A stretch of 64,000 nt of DNA, taken from positions 124,001 through 188,000 of the forward strand of contig NZ_NPFW01000021.1 in assembly GCF_002259405.1 (NCBI RefSeq), given 5' to 3'. Shown here in pieces: positions 7,709 through 19,900 of this stretch. Within the stretch, counting starts at the first letter, position 1, and each line of letters begins with the position of its first letter. Below the pieces are notes generated by a model, which was not told where the DNA came from, ran no database searches, and saw only the letters and a program-made list of their open reading frames with translations. Both the position numbers and the translations under genes were made by a program. The DNA is from Rhodococcus sp. 14-2483-1-2 (GTDB taxonomy: Bacteria > Actinomycetota > Actinomycetes > Mycobacteriales > Mycobacteriaceae).

Positions 7709-8866
7709 ATGCACGACATCCTGGACGAGGTACTGCGCATCTGGCAGTCCGGCGACGTGGCAGCGGTCGCGACGGTGATCCGCACCTTCGATTCCGCGCC
7801 GCGTCCGGTCGGAGCGTCCATGGTCGTTGGCTCGGACGGTGCCGTTGCCGGCTCGGTCTCGGGCGGCTGTGTCGAGGGTGCGGTCTACGAACTCGCACAG
7901 GACGTGATGGATTCCGGCGCCCCGGTACTCACTCGATACGGGATATCCGACGACGATGCCTTTGCCGTCGGGCTCACGTGCGGCGGAACGCTCGACGTAT
8001 TCGTGCAAGGGATCTCTCGGCGCACGTTTCCCGAATTCGAGGCCCTCGTCGCGGACGTTCGCGGCAACGTGGCCGTGGCGATGGCGACAGTCGTCGCACA
8101 CGCCGATCCGGAACGGCTCGGCCGCAGGATCGTCGTCGGAGAATCGGGCACCCGAGGCTCGCTCGGCAGCGAGCGCGCCGACGCTGCCGTCGCCGACGAT
8201 GCGAAAGGACTTCTCGCCGCGGGCCGTTCGGCTGTCCTGACCTACGGGCCCGACGGCCAGCGACGGGGGGAGGGGATGGAGGTGTTCGTCTCGAGCCACG
8301 CTCCGCCGCCGCGGATGCTGGTGTTCGGAGCCATCGATTTCGCTGCCGCAGTGGCGCAGCAGGGTGCCTTTCTCGGTTACCGCGTCACCGTCTGCGACGC
8401 ACGGGCAGTCTTCGCCACCCCGCAGCGGTTTCCCGCCGCCGAGCAGGTCGTGGTCGCGTGGCCGCACGACTATCTGTCCGAGCAGTTCGCAGCAGGGGAA
8501 GTGGACGAACGCACCGTCGTCTGTGTGCTGACCCACGACCCCAAATTCGACGTGCCGCTGCTCGAAGTGGCGTTGCGCATTCCCTCTCTGGCGTTCGTCG
8601 GTGCGATGGGATCGCGCCGTACCCACGACGACCGCACGGCACGGTTGCGAGCGGCGGGTCTGACGGAGACAGAGCTCACTCGTCTGGCCAGTCCGATCGG
8701 GCTCGATCTCGGGGCTCGGACGCCTCAGGAGACAGCGGTATCGATCGCAGCGGAGATCATCGCCCACCGTTGGGGCGGTACCGGTGAACCGCTGCGCGCC
8801 CGACACGGGCGCATTCATCACGACGTGACCGAAGCCGCGCGCACGACCGAGTACGACGCTCTGTAG
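7709..8866 (+). CDS. XdhC/CoxI family protein (molybdo-enzyme maturation)
   Basis: The 385-residue protein starts at an ATG preceded by AAGGAG. The N-terminal XdhC/CoxI domain (about 1-90) includes the typical GSVSGGCVEGAVYE stretch. The C-terminal Rossmann-like XdhC domain (about 200-350) has RMLVFGAIDFAAAVA, a VCDAR strand end, and the LTHDPKFDVPLL and FVGAMGSRRTH motifs. XdhC-type proteins bind and sulfurate the molybdenum cofactor for xanthine dehydrogenase or CO dehydrogenase-like enzymes. No such enzyme lies nearby, so the client is unknown. Confidence 0.9.
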   Translation: MHDILDEVLRIWQSGDVAAVATVIRTFDSAPRPVGASMVVGSDGAVAGSVSGGCVEGAVYELAQDVMDSGAPVLTRYGISDDDAFAVGLTCGGTLDVFVQGISRRTFPEFEALVADVRGNVAVAMATVVAHADPERLGRRIVVGESGTRGSLGSERADAAVADDAKGLLAAGRSAVLTYGPDGQRRGEGMEVFVSSHAPPPRMLVFGAIDFAAAVAQQGAFLGYRVTVCDARAVFATPQRFPAAEQVVVAWPHDYLSEQFAAGEVDERTVVCVLTHDPKFDVPLLEVALRIPSLAFVGAMGSRRTHDDRTARLRAAGLTETELTRLASPIGLDLGARTPQETAVSIAAEIIAHRWGGTGEPLRARHGRIHHDVTEAARTTEYDAL

Positions 8867-8910
8867 GACTCGCGTTTCGAGTACCGTCGATCACCTCTTA
8901 CTCTGGTGGT

Positions 8911-10989
8911 ATGGCAACACCGGATCTCGAGAAGAACGAACCCTCGACCGCCGAACTCCGCGCGGACGATGTCCGGACGGATGATGGTTCGACGAACGAA
9001 GATCCGCGTTCAACCACGACGACGGTGTTCGTCACTGCCGGGGTCATCGCCGGTGTGGTGGCCGCGCTCATCGTGATGCTGTCGGCCTCCGACGCGCTGG
9101 TGCTGTTGGGCATTCCGGATCCGGGCCCGGCCACGACCTACGGTCTGCCTGCCCTGCGGGCAATAGGTGAGATCGCCGCCGTCATCGCCATCGGATCGTT
9201 TCTGCTGGCCGCGTTCCTCGTGCCGCCGCAGAAGAACGGCGTGCTCGACGTCGACGGCTACCGTGCCGTGCGCACCGGTTCGGTCGCCTCGATCGTCTGG
9301 GCAGTCTGTGCACTGCTCCTGGTGCCGCTGACACTGTCCGACACCTCGGGGCAGCCGTTCTCCGAAGCCATCAAGCCGGCGAACCTCTGGATCGCACTCG
9401 ACCAGGTGGAGATCGCCAGTGCCTGGCGTTGGACGGCCATCATGGCCGTTGTGCTCGCCATCGCGTCACGCACGGTGTTGCGGTGGGCCTGGACGCCCGC
9501 ACTGCTCGGATTCTCCCTGGCGACGCTGCTGCCCATCGCGCTGAGCGGACACTCCTCGGCGGGCGGATCGCACGACATCGCCACCAACAGCCTGATCCTG
9601 CACCTCGGGGCCGCGTCGCTGTGGGCGGGCGGACTGTTCGCGCTGCTGGCTCACGTTCGCAGGCGCGGTGCGCATGCCGATGTCGCGGCTCGCCGATTCT
9701 CCACGATCGCCGGAGTCTGTTTTGTGGTGATGGGCATCAGCGGCGTCATCAACGCCCTGGTCCGCGTCTCGATCGCAGACCTGTTCACCACCACCTACGG
9801 CCTGCTGATCGTGGGCAAGATCGTCGCCCTGATCGTGCTGGGCGGCTTCGGCTGGATGCAGCGTCGCCGCGCATTACCGGCCCTGGTCGCCGATCCCTCG
9901 GCCCGCGGGCCGCTGCTCCGCTTCGCCGGTGCCGAGGTACTCGTCCTCGCGGCGACCATCGGGCTGGCCGTCGGGCTCGGCCGCACACCGCCCCCCGCCG
10001 AGATCGACCCCAACCTCACGACCACGGAGGCGGCCCTCGGGTACAACCTGAGTGGCCCACCGACGTTCGCGCGCATGGCTCTCGACTGGCGCTTCGATCT
10101 GATCTTCGGCACCGCCGCGATCGTCATGGCCGTGGTGTATCTGATCGGAGTCCGCCGTCTGCGGCTGCGCGGCGACGCGTGGCCCGTCGGTCGTACCGTC
10201 GCCTGGGTCCTGGGCTGCCTCACGCTGCTGATCAGCACGTCCTCGGGAATCGGTCGCTACTCCACGGCCGTGTTCAGCGTGCACATGACCGGGCACATGA
10301 TGCTCTCGATGCTGGCGCCGGTCCTCCTCGCGCTCGGTGGTGCGCTGACGCTGGCATTGCGGGTACTGCCGGCGGCAGGCAAGGACGGCGTGCCCGGACT
10401 GCGCGAATGGCTGCTGATCGGACTGCACAGCCGGATCTCGCAGTTCCTGACCCATCCGCTCGTCGCCTCGCTGATCTTCGTCGGCGGCTTCTACGTGCTG
10501 TACCTCGGCGGCATCTTCGGAGCGGTCCTGGACAGTCACGGCGCACACCTGCTGATGAACCTGCACTTCGTACTCAGCGGGTACCTGTTCTACTGGACCG
10601 TCATCGGCGTCGATCCGTCTCCACGCAAGATCGCGCCCGTCACCAAACTCGCCGTCGTGTTCGGTTCGCTGCCGTTCCATGCCTTCTTCGGTGTGGCGCT
10701 GATGAGCATGAACACCGTGATGGGTGCCTGGTTCTACCGGACGCTCGGGCTGGACTGGAACTCCGACCTGCTCGGGGATCAGAAGCTCGGCGGCGGTATC
10801 GCCTGGGCCACGGGCGAGGTGCCGCTGGTGCTCGTCATGCTGGCGCTGCTGATCCAGTGGTCTCGCAGCGACGATCGCGATGCCCGCCGCGGCGACCGCG
10901 CCGCCGAGCGCGATCACGATGCCGAACTGGCCGCGCACAATGCGATGTTCGCCGAGCTCGCTCGACGTGATCGGACCGGCGAGCAGTAG
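8911..10989 (+). CDS. CopD-CtaG fusion: copper transport / cytochrome c oxidase assembly membrane protein
   Basis: This 692-residue polytopic membrane protein has a short hydrophilic N-terminus, then about fifteen hydrophobic segments. Residues about 190-370 resemble the CopD copper-resistance domain (LPIALSGHSSAGGSHD, LGAASLWAGGLFALL). Residues about 390-660 resemble the CtaG/caa3 assembly family (SVHMTGHMMLSMLAPVLLALGG, LMNLHFVLSGYLFYW, PFHAFFGVALMSM). The conserved His and Met residues probably handle copper. The C-terminus is charged and cytosolic. The same fused architecture is known in mycobacteria and rhodococci. It faces the MarR gene tail to tail. Confidence 0.9.
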   Translation: MATPDLEKNEPSTAELRADDVRTDDGSTNEDPRSTTTTVFVTAGVIAGVVAALIVMLSASDALVLLGIPDPGPATTYGLPALRAIGEIAAVIAIGSFLLAAFLVPPQKNGVLDVDGYRAVRTGSVASIVWAVCALLLVPLTLSDTSGQPFSEAIKPANLWIALDQVEIASAWRWTAIMAVVLAIASRTVLRWAWTPALLGFSLATLLPIALSGHSSAGGSHDIATNSLILHLGAASLWAGGLFALLAHVRRRGAHADVAARRFSTIAGVCFVVMGISGVINALVRVSIADLFTTTYGLLIVGKIVALIVLGGFGWMQRRRALPALVADPSARGPLLRFAGAEVLVLAATIGLAVGLGRTPPPAEIDPNLTTTEAALGYNLSGPPTFARMALDWRFDLIFGTAAIVMAVVYLIGVRRLRLRGDAWPVGRTVAWVLGCLTLLISTSSGIGRYSTAVFSVHMTGHMMLSMLAPVLLALGGALTLALRVLPAAGKDGVPGLREWLLIGLHSRISQFLTHPLVASLIFVGGFYVLYLGGIFGAVLDSHGAHLLMNLHFVLSGYLFYWTVIGVDPSPRKIAPVTKLAVVFGSLPFHAFFGVALMSMNTVMGAWFYRTLGLDWNSDLLGDQKLGGGIAWATGEVPLVLVMLALLIQWSRSDDRDARRGDRAAERDHDAELAAHNAMFAELARRDRTGEQ

Positions 10990-11002
10990 TCGGCGGGTCG
11001 GT

Positions 11003-11440
11003 TCAGCCGGTTTCGGCGATCTTGCTCAACAATCGGTTCAGCTCGATGCGTTCCGCCGGCTCCAGGCCGTCGAACATTTCCGACGACACCTGACGGCGCG
11101 CGTCGTCGATTCTGTCCAGCAGCGCACGGCCGGTGTCGGTCAGCTCCACCAGGACGGCTCGCCGATCGCTCGGATCCTGTTGCCGCGTCACCAGGTGCGC
11201 CGCCTCGAGGGAGTCGACGATGTCGGTGGCCGATCGCGCGACGATGCGCAGGTGCTCGGCGAGATCGCGCAGTCGCACGGACTCGGGCTCGCGCGCCAAC
11301 ACGTGCAGGGCACGGCTCTGCGAAGGATTGAGCCCGAACGGTTCCAACGCAGTCATGTGGCTGCGCCTGATCTGCCGCGCGACGGCCATGAACTGCTCGC
11401 TCAGGTTGGGCGAGTGTCCGGTTTCCATGTACGGGATCAT
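11003..11440 (-). CDS. MarR-family transcriptional regulator
   Basis: The protein has 145 residues with the winged-helix MarR fold: a recognition region LRDLAEHLRIVARSATDIVDSLEAAHLV, then the wing signature QDPSDRRAVLVELTDTGR. The first ATG lacks a ribosome site. A second Met four codons in is equally possible, and the message may be leaderless. It is transcribed divergently from an ABC exporter, with a perfect palindrome in between. It therefore probably represses both itself and the exporter until an effector binds. Confidence 0.9.
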   Translation of the reverse strand: MIPYMETGHSPNLSEQFMAVARQIRRSHMTALEPFGLNPSQSRALHVLAREPESVRLRDLAEHLRIVARSATDIVDSLEAAHLVTRQQDPSDRRAVLVELTDTGRALLDRIDDARRQVSSEMFDGLEPAERIELNRLLSKIAETG

Positions 11441-11456
11441 AGCGACGGTTGCTCGT

Positions 11457-11473
11457 TACCTCATAGTGAGGTA
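11457..11473. promoter_or_regulatory. Palindromic operator for the MarR regulator
   Basis: TACCTCA-TAG-TGAGGTA is a perfect 7-base inverted repeat with a 3-base centre, the size of a MarR dimer site. It lies 17 bases upstream of the marR-type gene's ATG and 38 bases upstream of the exporter start, inside their shared promoter region. Confidence 0.75.
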
Positions 11474-11510
11474 GCCTCTGCATATTACTTCAGCTACCAC
11501 GGAGGTCTAC

Positions 11511-13307
11511 TTGGAAAGCCGACCCGAACGTTCTCTCCTCGCGTCCGACCCAGCACCCGTGCGCCGAGTCCTGGCTCTGTTCACGCCCTACCGACGGCGG
11601 ATCGCAGTCGTCAGCGCGATCATCGTCGTCAGCGCGATCATCGCGCTCGCATCCCCACTGCTTCTCCGCGAACTCCTCGATCATGCGATACCCGACCGCG
11701 ACGTCACACTCGTCAGCCTCATCGCACTCGGCATGATCGCAGTTGCAGTCGCCACCAACACTCTCGGTGTCGTACAGACCTGGATGTCCAACGGCGTCGG
11801 TCAACGACTCATGCACGATCTCCGCGTCCAGGTCTACTCGCACCTGCAACGCCAATCCCTCGGATTCTTCGCGCGCACCCGCACCGGCGAGGTTCAGTCA
11901 CGCATCGCCAACGACATCGGCGGCATGCAATCGGTGGTCACCAACACCGCAACGTCCATCGCGCAGAACGCGACCACCGTTGCCGCGACGGTGGTCGCAC
12001 TCTTCCTGCTCGACTGGAAGCTCGCCACGTTCTCGTTGATCATCCTGCCGGTCTTCGTCCGCGTCGCCCGCCGCATCGGCGACGAGCGGCGCAAGATCTC
12101 GACGAAACGACAGAAGTTGCTCAGCGACCTGTCGGTGCAGATCGAGGAATCGCTCTCGGTCAGCGGCATTCTGCTGGGCAAGACCACCGGTTCCGCCCAG
12201 GCACTCACCGACAAGTTCGCGGACCGATCCCACGAGGTCGCCGGCGTCGAACTCGCTGCGATGATGGCAGGAAAGTGGCGCATGGCCACGATCCAGATCA
12301 GCTTCGCCGTCATGCCGGCCCTGGTGTACTGGTTCGCCGGCATCACCATCGGGCAGGGGAGCGCACTGACGATCGGAACCCTCGTCGCGTTCACCGCTCT
12401 GCAGACCCAATTGTTCCGGCCCACCATGCAATTGCTCAACACCGGCGTCGAGGTGCAGGCCTCGCTCGCCCTGTTCGGCCGAGTGTTCGAGTACCTCGAT
12501 CTACCGATCGACGTCGCCGAGCCCACTCACCCGGTGGCGCTGCCCCGCGAGACCGTCCGCGGAGACGTCGCCTTCCGTGCCGTCGACTTCACCTACACCG
12601 CAGCAACGGTCCCGACGCTGAGCGGCATCGACCTAGAGGTACCGGCGGGCAGCACGCTCGCTCTCGTCGGCGCAACCGGCTCCGGCAAGACGACGTTGGG
12701 CTATCTCGTTGCGCGGCTGCACGATCCGACGGCCGGATCGGTGACCATCGACGGTATCGACCTGCGCGAGATGGCGTCGGAGACCATCGCCGACCTGGTC
12801 GGTGTCGTCTCGCAGGAGACGTACCTGTTCCATGCCACGATTCGGGAGAACCTGCGATTCGCCAAACCCGACGCCACCGACGAGGAGATTGTCGTGGCCG
12901 CCCGAACGGCACAGATCCACGACTTCATCGACGGCCTCGACGACGGTTACGACACCATGGTCGGCGAACGCGGGTACCGCTTCTCGGGAGGTGAGAAGCA
13001 GCGCATCACCATTGCGCGGACCGTGCTGCGCAACCCGCCGATCCTGGTGCTCGACGAAGCGACGAGCGCCCTCGACAATCGCACCGAACGCGCAGTGCAG
13101 ACCGCGCTCGACGGCCTGATGAAAGGGCGAACGACCATCCTCATCGCGCATCGACTGTCCACGGTGCGCTCTGCGGACCGCATCGCAGTTCTCGACCACG
13201 GCGTCGTTCGCGAGGTCGGAACCCACGAGTCCCTGTTGGAGAACGACGGTATGTACGCCCAATTGGTCCGAGCCGCAGACGATGTGGTGGACAGTGTGGC
13301 TGCATGA
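11511..13307 (+). CDS. ABC exporter with fused membrane and ATPase domains
   Basis: The 598-residue half-transporter starts at TTG behind a strong GGAGG. Residues 20-320 form a six-helix ABC exporter membrane domain. The ATPase follows with Walker A GATGSGKT (about 386), Q-loop VVSQETYLFHAT, signature FSGGEKQRI (about 491), Walker B ILVLDEATSALD (about 512) and an H-loop LIAHRLSTVRSADRI. It probably works as a homodimer exporting a lipophilic or toxic compound. The MarR regulator and its operator point to induction by that compound. The substrate cannot be read from sequence. Confidence 0.92.
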   Translation: MESRPERSLLASDPAPVRRVLALFTPYRRRIAVVSAIIVVSAIIALASPLLLRELLDHAIPDRDVTLVSLIALGMIAVAVATNTLGVVQTWMSNGVGQRLMHDLRVQVYSHLQRQSLGFFARTRTGEVQSRIANDIGGMQSVVTNTATSIAQNATTVAATVVALFLLDWKLATFSLIILPVFVRVARRIGDERRKISTKRQKLLSDLSVQIEESLSVSGILLGKTTGSAQALTDKFADRSHEVAGVELAAMMAGKWRMATIQISFAVMPALVYWFAGITIGQGSALTIGTLVAFTALQTQLFRPTMQLLNTGVEVQASLALFGRVFEYLDLPIDVAEPTHPVALPRETVRGDVAFRAVDFTYTAATVPTLSGIDLEVPAGSTLALVGATGSGKTTLGYLVARLHDPTAGSVTIDGIDLREMASETIADLVGVVSQETYLFHATIRENLRFAKPDATDEEIVVAARTAQIHDFIDGLDDGYDTMVGERGYRFSGGEKQRITIARTVLRNPPILVLDEATSALDNRTERAVQTALDGLMKGRTTILIAHRLSTVRSADRIAVLDHGVVREVGTHESLLENDGMYAQLVRAADDVVDSVAA

Positions 13308-13317
13308 GAGTGGTCGG

Positions 13318-13968
13318 GTGACCCCACTTCGTACCATCGCGAGCCGCGTCGAGTGCGAGACCGAGGTCAAGAAGTCCAGGTTCGTCGCCGTCGTCGATCG
13401 CGCGTCGACCGAAGCGGAGGCGCGGGCCGTGATCGCCGCGGCTCGCAAGGCCGATCCTGCTGCCGGACATCATTGTTCGGCGTTCGTCGTGGATTCCTCG
13501 GCAGGCGATCCGCTCGCCGACCCGATGCAGAGCATCGAGCGATCCAACGACGACGGTGAACCGAGCGGGACGGCAGGCACGCCCATGCTCGACATGCTGC
13601 GTGGGCATCACCTGACCAACGTCGTTGCGGTCGTCAGCAGATACTTCGGCGGAACAAAGCTGGGCACCGGAGGACTGGCCCGTGCCTACGGCGGAGCGGT
13701 GACCGAGGCGTTGTCCCGAGCGATGTTCCTGACCCGGGAGCGACGCGAGGTCATGACTCTCGAACTCGACCACGCCGAGGTCGGTCGCGTGGAATCGGAA
13801 TTACGCGGGCACGGAGTTCTTGTGCTCGACACCTCCTACGGCGCGTCCGCGGTACTGACCGTCGCGGTTCCGGACGCCGATTCGACTGCGGCGCTTGTTG
13901 CTTCGCTCACTGCGGGTCGCGTGATCCCCACGCTCGACGGCCATATGTACGCTGAAATTCCCGACTAG
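13318..13968 (+). CDS. YigZ/IMPACT family protein
   Basis: The protein is about 216 residues. The core signature is present: VKKSRFVAVV, HHCSAFVVD, SNDDGEPSGTAGTPML, VVSRYFGGTKLGTGGLARAYGGA. The family is related to the eukaryotic IMPACT/YIH1 N-terminal fold and has an unsettled role, perhaps linked to translation or peptide handling. I chose the GTG 10 bases after the exporter stop. An ATG 36 bases upstream inside the exporter gene is possible. It is probably co-transcribed with the exporter. Confidence 0.85.
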   Translation: MTPLRTIASRVECETEVKKSRFVAVVDRASTEAEARAVIAAARKADPAAGHHCSAFVVDSSAGDPLADPMQSIERSNDDGEPSGTAGTPMLDMLRGHHLTNVVAVVSRYFGGTKLGTGGLARAYGGAVTEALSRAMFLTRERREVMTLELDHAEVGRVESELRGHGVLVLDTSYGASAVLTVAVPDADSTAALVASLTAGRVIPTLDGHMYAEIPD

Positions 13969-14133
13969 CACACCGCCCCGACATTCTCGGGTCGCGCGGG
14001 CCCCGATTCGGGTCGTTCATCCACAGGACGGGCGGTTGTCCACATTTCGCCAACTCGTTCACCACGGACGTTCCCCGCGTAGCAGTGTCGATCTCGATCG
14101 CAATCACGCGACATCGATCGAGGGGAAGACACC

Positions 14134-14607
14134 ATGTACGAAGCACAGTGCGCAGTTGTCGGAACGGTCATCACCAATCCCGTCAAGCGCTCCACACCTA
14201 CCGGAGACGAGGTCCTCAGCTTCCGGATGGCCAGCAACGCCCGACGCCAGGACCGCAACACCGGCGAGTGGACCGACGGCGGAACCCTGTACCTGACGGT
14301 CACGTGCTGGCGTCGCCTGGTGCGCGGCGTCGGAGCGTCGCTGATGAAGGGCGACCCGATCGTTGCCTACGGGCAGCTGCGGACCAACGAGTACACCAAC
14401 CGCGACGGAGTCGAACGCGCCGATCTCGAGATGCGGGCCAGTGCCGTCGGACCGGATCTCGCGCGCTGCAACGTCTCGATCCATCGGACGAAAACGGTGT
14501 CATCCGACGCTCCGACGGACGGTGATTCGGAAGCGACCGAACCTGTGGACGGGGATCGAGATCACGATCGCATCGACGACGACGTGCGCGAGTCCGTCCC
14601 TGCCTGA
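14134..14607 (+). CDS. ssb: Single-stranded DNA-binding protein (second SSB type)
   Basis: The 157-residue protein has an OB-fold SSB domain in its first 110 residues (VGTVITNPVKRSTPTGDEVLSFRMASNARR, GTLYLTVTCWRRLVRGVGASLMKGDPIVAYGQL). An acidic Asp/Glu-rich tail follows. The tail lacks the DDDIPF-type tip that recruits repair proteins in the main SSB, so this is probably the auxiliary paralogue. The match with the M. tuberculosis Rv2478c position, next to ettA, supports this. A GGGGAAG ribosome site precedes the ATG. Confidence 0.9.
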   Translation: MYEAQCAVVGTVITNPVKRSTPTGDEVLSFRMASNARRQDRNTGEWTDGGTLYLTVTCWRRLVRGVGASLMKGDPIVAYGQLRTNEYTNRDGVERADLEMRASAVGPDLARCNVSIHRTKTVSSDAPTDGDSEATEPVDGDRDHDRIDDDVRESVPA

Positions 14608-14732
14608 GGGCTCGCTGCATCCGCCGTCCATGCTGCATCGGAACCTGCGATCGAGTGTGGACGGCGGCTGCGCGTCGGGCCCCGCTCGGGCGGTGGTGCC
14701 GGAGACCCGCTCGCACCGATAAGCTGGGCATC

Positions 14733-16412
<1,680 letters not shown>

Positions 16413-16413
16413 C

Positions 16414-16824
16414 ATGCCGGTGAAAACCTTCACCTGCACACTTCAGGTGCGGTGGGGTGATTCCGACCGTCTCGGCCACGTCAACAACACCCGCTTCGTC
16501 GAATACCTCCAGGAAGGCCGCGTTCAGTTTCTGAACGCGGTCTTCGGGGGGCCGGGCGTGCGTGGCGCAGCGGTGGTGCGCAAGTTGACCACCGATTTTC
16601 TGCATCCGATTCTCGACGACTCGGGTCCGCTGACGATCGAGCTGTGGATCACCCGCGTCGGTACCACCTCGTACGGCGTCCGGCACGTGGTGACCGACCG
16701 CGACGGAAAAGTCTGCGCCGATGCCGAGGCGTTGATGGTCGCCTTCGATCTCGATACCTCGTCGTCGCGTCCTCTGGACGAAAGCGAGCGCGGTCTGCTC
16801 GCCGAGTACCTCCACGTCGGATAG
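16414..16824 (+). CDS. HotDog-fold acyl-CoA thioesterase
   Basis: The 136-residue protein has the 4-hydroxybenzoyl-CoA thioesterase pattern: RWGDSDRLGHVNNTRFVEYLQEGR, with the catalytic Asp in GDSD and the conserved HVNN, then a central ADFLHP-like strand (TTDFLHPIL). It would hydrolyse an acyl-CoA; the chain type is unknown. It follows ettA immediately and precedes gdh. A second, similar thioesterase stands on the other side of gdh. Confidence 0.88.
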   Translation: MPVKTFTCTLQVRWGDSDRLGHVNNTRFVEYLQEGRVQFLNAVFGGPGVRGAAVVRKLTTDFLHPILDDSGPLTIELWITRVGTTSYGVRHVVTDRDGKVCADAEALMVAFDLDTSSSRPLDESERGLLAEYLHVG

Positions 16825-16963
16825 AGCCGTCGAGTAGTTCTGACGCGCTGGGTCCGCGGGGTCACTGCGGTAACAGGGTGTTCGACACTAAGGTCGAGGA
16901 GTCATCGACGACCGGCGATCGGCGGGCGTCGGGAAAATCCTCACGAGGGAGTACTCGAACACC

Positions 16964-19900
16964 ATGCCACGCTCGCTGGACCTGCCCGACAACGACTGGG
17001 CCGACGGCCTCGACGACCGACTCCTGGCCGAGCTGGCGACACTGCGTACCGAGTATTTCGAGCACGTGGACACGACGGCAGTCGGGGCATCCGCGCACAC
17101 TCCCGACACCACGTCCTTCCATCGACATGTTCGGTTGGCCGCTCGGCGGCTGCCCGAGACCGCGAACGTGGCGGTCCATCGACCCAGCGAGTCGAGTTCG
17201 GCCGCCCATCAGGCCGCGGGCAGCTACCTGCAGATCGTCACCGACGACATGCCGCTTCTCGTCGAGTCGGTCATCTCGCTGCTCTCGAGACTCGGCATCG
17301 AGTACACCGACGTGGTTCATCCCATTCTGTCGGTCGCCCGCGACGCCGACGGCGAGCTGACGGGTCTGACCGCCGACGGCCGACGCGAATCCTGGATTCA
17401 CGTTCAGCTGCATCCCTCCACCTCCGATGACGCCCTCGCCCGCGTCGAGTCGGAGGCGAGCCGGGTATTGGCCGACGTGCGTCAGGTGGTCGGCGACACC
17501 GATCGCATGCGTCGGGTGCAGGCCGAGGTGGCCGATCTCCTCGACCTTGCGGCCCAGCGGGCCGGTGATGCGGAGTCCGACATCGCCGTCGAACATCGCG
17601 ACGCAGCCGCGTTGCTGCGTTGGCTCGGCGACGGGCACTACACGCTCCTCGGGTACCGCCGGTACCGGCTCGGAGGCGTCGACGGCGCACGGACGGCCAC
17701 CGGCGACGAGTCGAGCAGCCTCGGTGTGTTGCGCGACGCGGCGCACGACGTGGACGGCCCGGAACCGCTCGGTCGGCGCGATCTCGTCGCCCTGACGCAG
17801 GGAGCGAGTCCGGCCACCGTGCACCGCGCCGTCTACCCCTACTTCGTGAGTGTCCTCGACGCCGAGAACTCCGCCGAACACCGCTTCGTCGGAGTCTTCA
17901 CCGTCACCGCCCTGCACGAGAACGTGCTCGACATTCCGGTGATCGAGCGTCGGGTGCGCTCGGTGATCGCCCGGGCCGGCCATGATCTCGGGTCGTTCTC
18001 GGGTCAGGCGATGCTGGAAGTGCTGCAGTCGATGCCGCGCTCGGAACTCTTCGCCACCTCGGCAGCCTGGCTGTTCGAGACCGCGAGTGCTGTTCTGGCA
18101 CTGGGCCGTCGGCGCAAGGTCAAGCTGTTCGTCCGGCCCGATGCCAGCGGGTCCTTCGTCTCCGCGCTGGTGTACTTGCCGCGAGATCGTTACACCACCC
18201 GTGTTCGTCTCGCCATTCAGGATCGGTTGCTCCGCGAGCTGGGCGGTACCTCTCTCGATTACACGGCGCGCGTGACGGAATCGGACCTGGCTCTGTTGCA
18301 CGTGACCGTCCGTCGCGCGCCGGGAACGGCGTCGACGGAGCTCGCTGCCGAGGACATCACCCGGATCGAGGCGGCTCTCACCGAGACCACGAGAACCTGG
18401 GAGGACTCCCTCGGCGACGCCGTCTCGCTCGACCGCACCGTCGACCCGCTGCGGATTCAGCGGTACACCGAGGCGTTCCCCGAGGCCTACAAGCAGGATT
18501 TCAGTCCGGCTCGGGCCGTGACCGACATCGCTCGCCTCGAAGCGCTCGGCGACGAGTCGATCGACATGCAGCTCTACCGCAACGAGCAGTCCGCCGTGGG
18601 CAGCTGGCGTTTCTCGCTGTACATCGGCGGCGCGGGCGTCTCGTTGTCTCAGGTGTTGCCCATCCTGCAGAGCCTCGGCGTCGAGGTCGACGACGAACGG
18701 CCGTACCCCGTGGTGCGACCGGACGGAATGTCCTGCTGGATATACGATTTCGGGCTCTCCGCTTCACGTGAGATGCTGCGCTCGGCAATCGACGGCGACA
18801 TCGACGCGGAGTTGTCCGAGGCAGGCACCGCCGATCGCGAGAGCCGCGTGCAGCACCGCTTCACCGACGCGTTCGCGGCAGTGTGGAGTGGACAGGCGGA
18901 GGCAGACCGGTTCAACGAGCTGGTCATGCGCGCCGGCCTGCACTGGCGGCAGGCAGTGGTGTTGCGCGCGTACGCGAAGTACCTGCGCCAGGCCGGTTTT
19001 CCCTACAGCCAGTTCAACATCGAAGGTGTGCTGCTGACGCATCCGCGCACTGCCCGGTTACTGGTCGGGTTGTTCGAGGCGCAGTTCGATCCCGAGGCGA
19101 GCTCGGAGGAGAACGCGCAGTCGATCGGCACCCAGCTGGGGGAACTGATCGACGAGGTCGTCAGTCTCGACGCCGACCGAATCCTGCGCAGCATGTTCGA
19201 GCTGATCCGCGCGACCTTGCGCACCAACTACTTCGTCGTGGGAGTCGACGGCGAACATCGCGAGTACCTCTCGCTCAAGTTCGATCCGCAGTCGATCGCC
19301 GAATTGCCCAAGCCGAAGCCGAAATTCGAGATCTTCGTGTACTCGCCCCGCGTCGAAGGTGTGCACCTGCGGTTCGGGGCCGTGGCCCGTGGCGGACTGC
19401 GCTGGTCGGATCGACGTGAGGACTTCCGGACCGAAATCCTCGGACTCGCCAAGGCCCAGATGGTCAAGAACGCCGTCATCGTGCCGGTCGGAGCCAAGGG
19501 TGGATTCGTCGTCAAGCGCCCTCCGGTCGTGACCGGTGACGCCGATCGAGATCGTCAGGCCCATGCCGAGGAAGGCAAGGCCTGCTACCGACTGTTCATC
19601 GCCGGGTTGCTCGACATCACCGACAATCTCGACCGCGCTACCGGAACGGTGACGGTTCCCACCGGCGTCGTACGCCGCGACGGAGACGACACCTATCTCG
19701 TCGTCGCCGCGGACAAGGGGACCGCGACATTCTCCGACATGGCCAATGACGTCGCCGCGAAGTACGGCTTCTGGCTCGGCGACGCCTTCGCCTCCGGTGG
19801 TTCGGCCGGCTACGACCACAAAGCCATGGGCATCACTGCCAAGGGCGCGTGGGAGAGCGTCAAACGACACTTCCGAGAGCTCGGAATCGACACGCAGAGC

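Noticed and set aside
7252..7821. Minus-strand frame across the tRNA-Arg gene
   Set aside because: A coding frame through a complete tRNA with its terminator is not credible.
9429..10970. Long plus-strand frame (513 residues) inside the CopD-CtaG gene
   Set aside because: Arg/Pro/Ala-rich shadow of a high-GC gene in another phase; the membrane protein frame has clear family motifs.
10880..12994. 704-residue frame across the MarR-exporter region
   Set aside because: It runs over three real genes including both strands, with low-complexity Arg/His composition.
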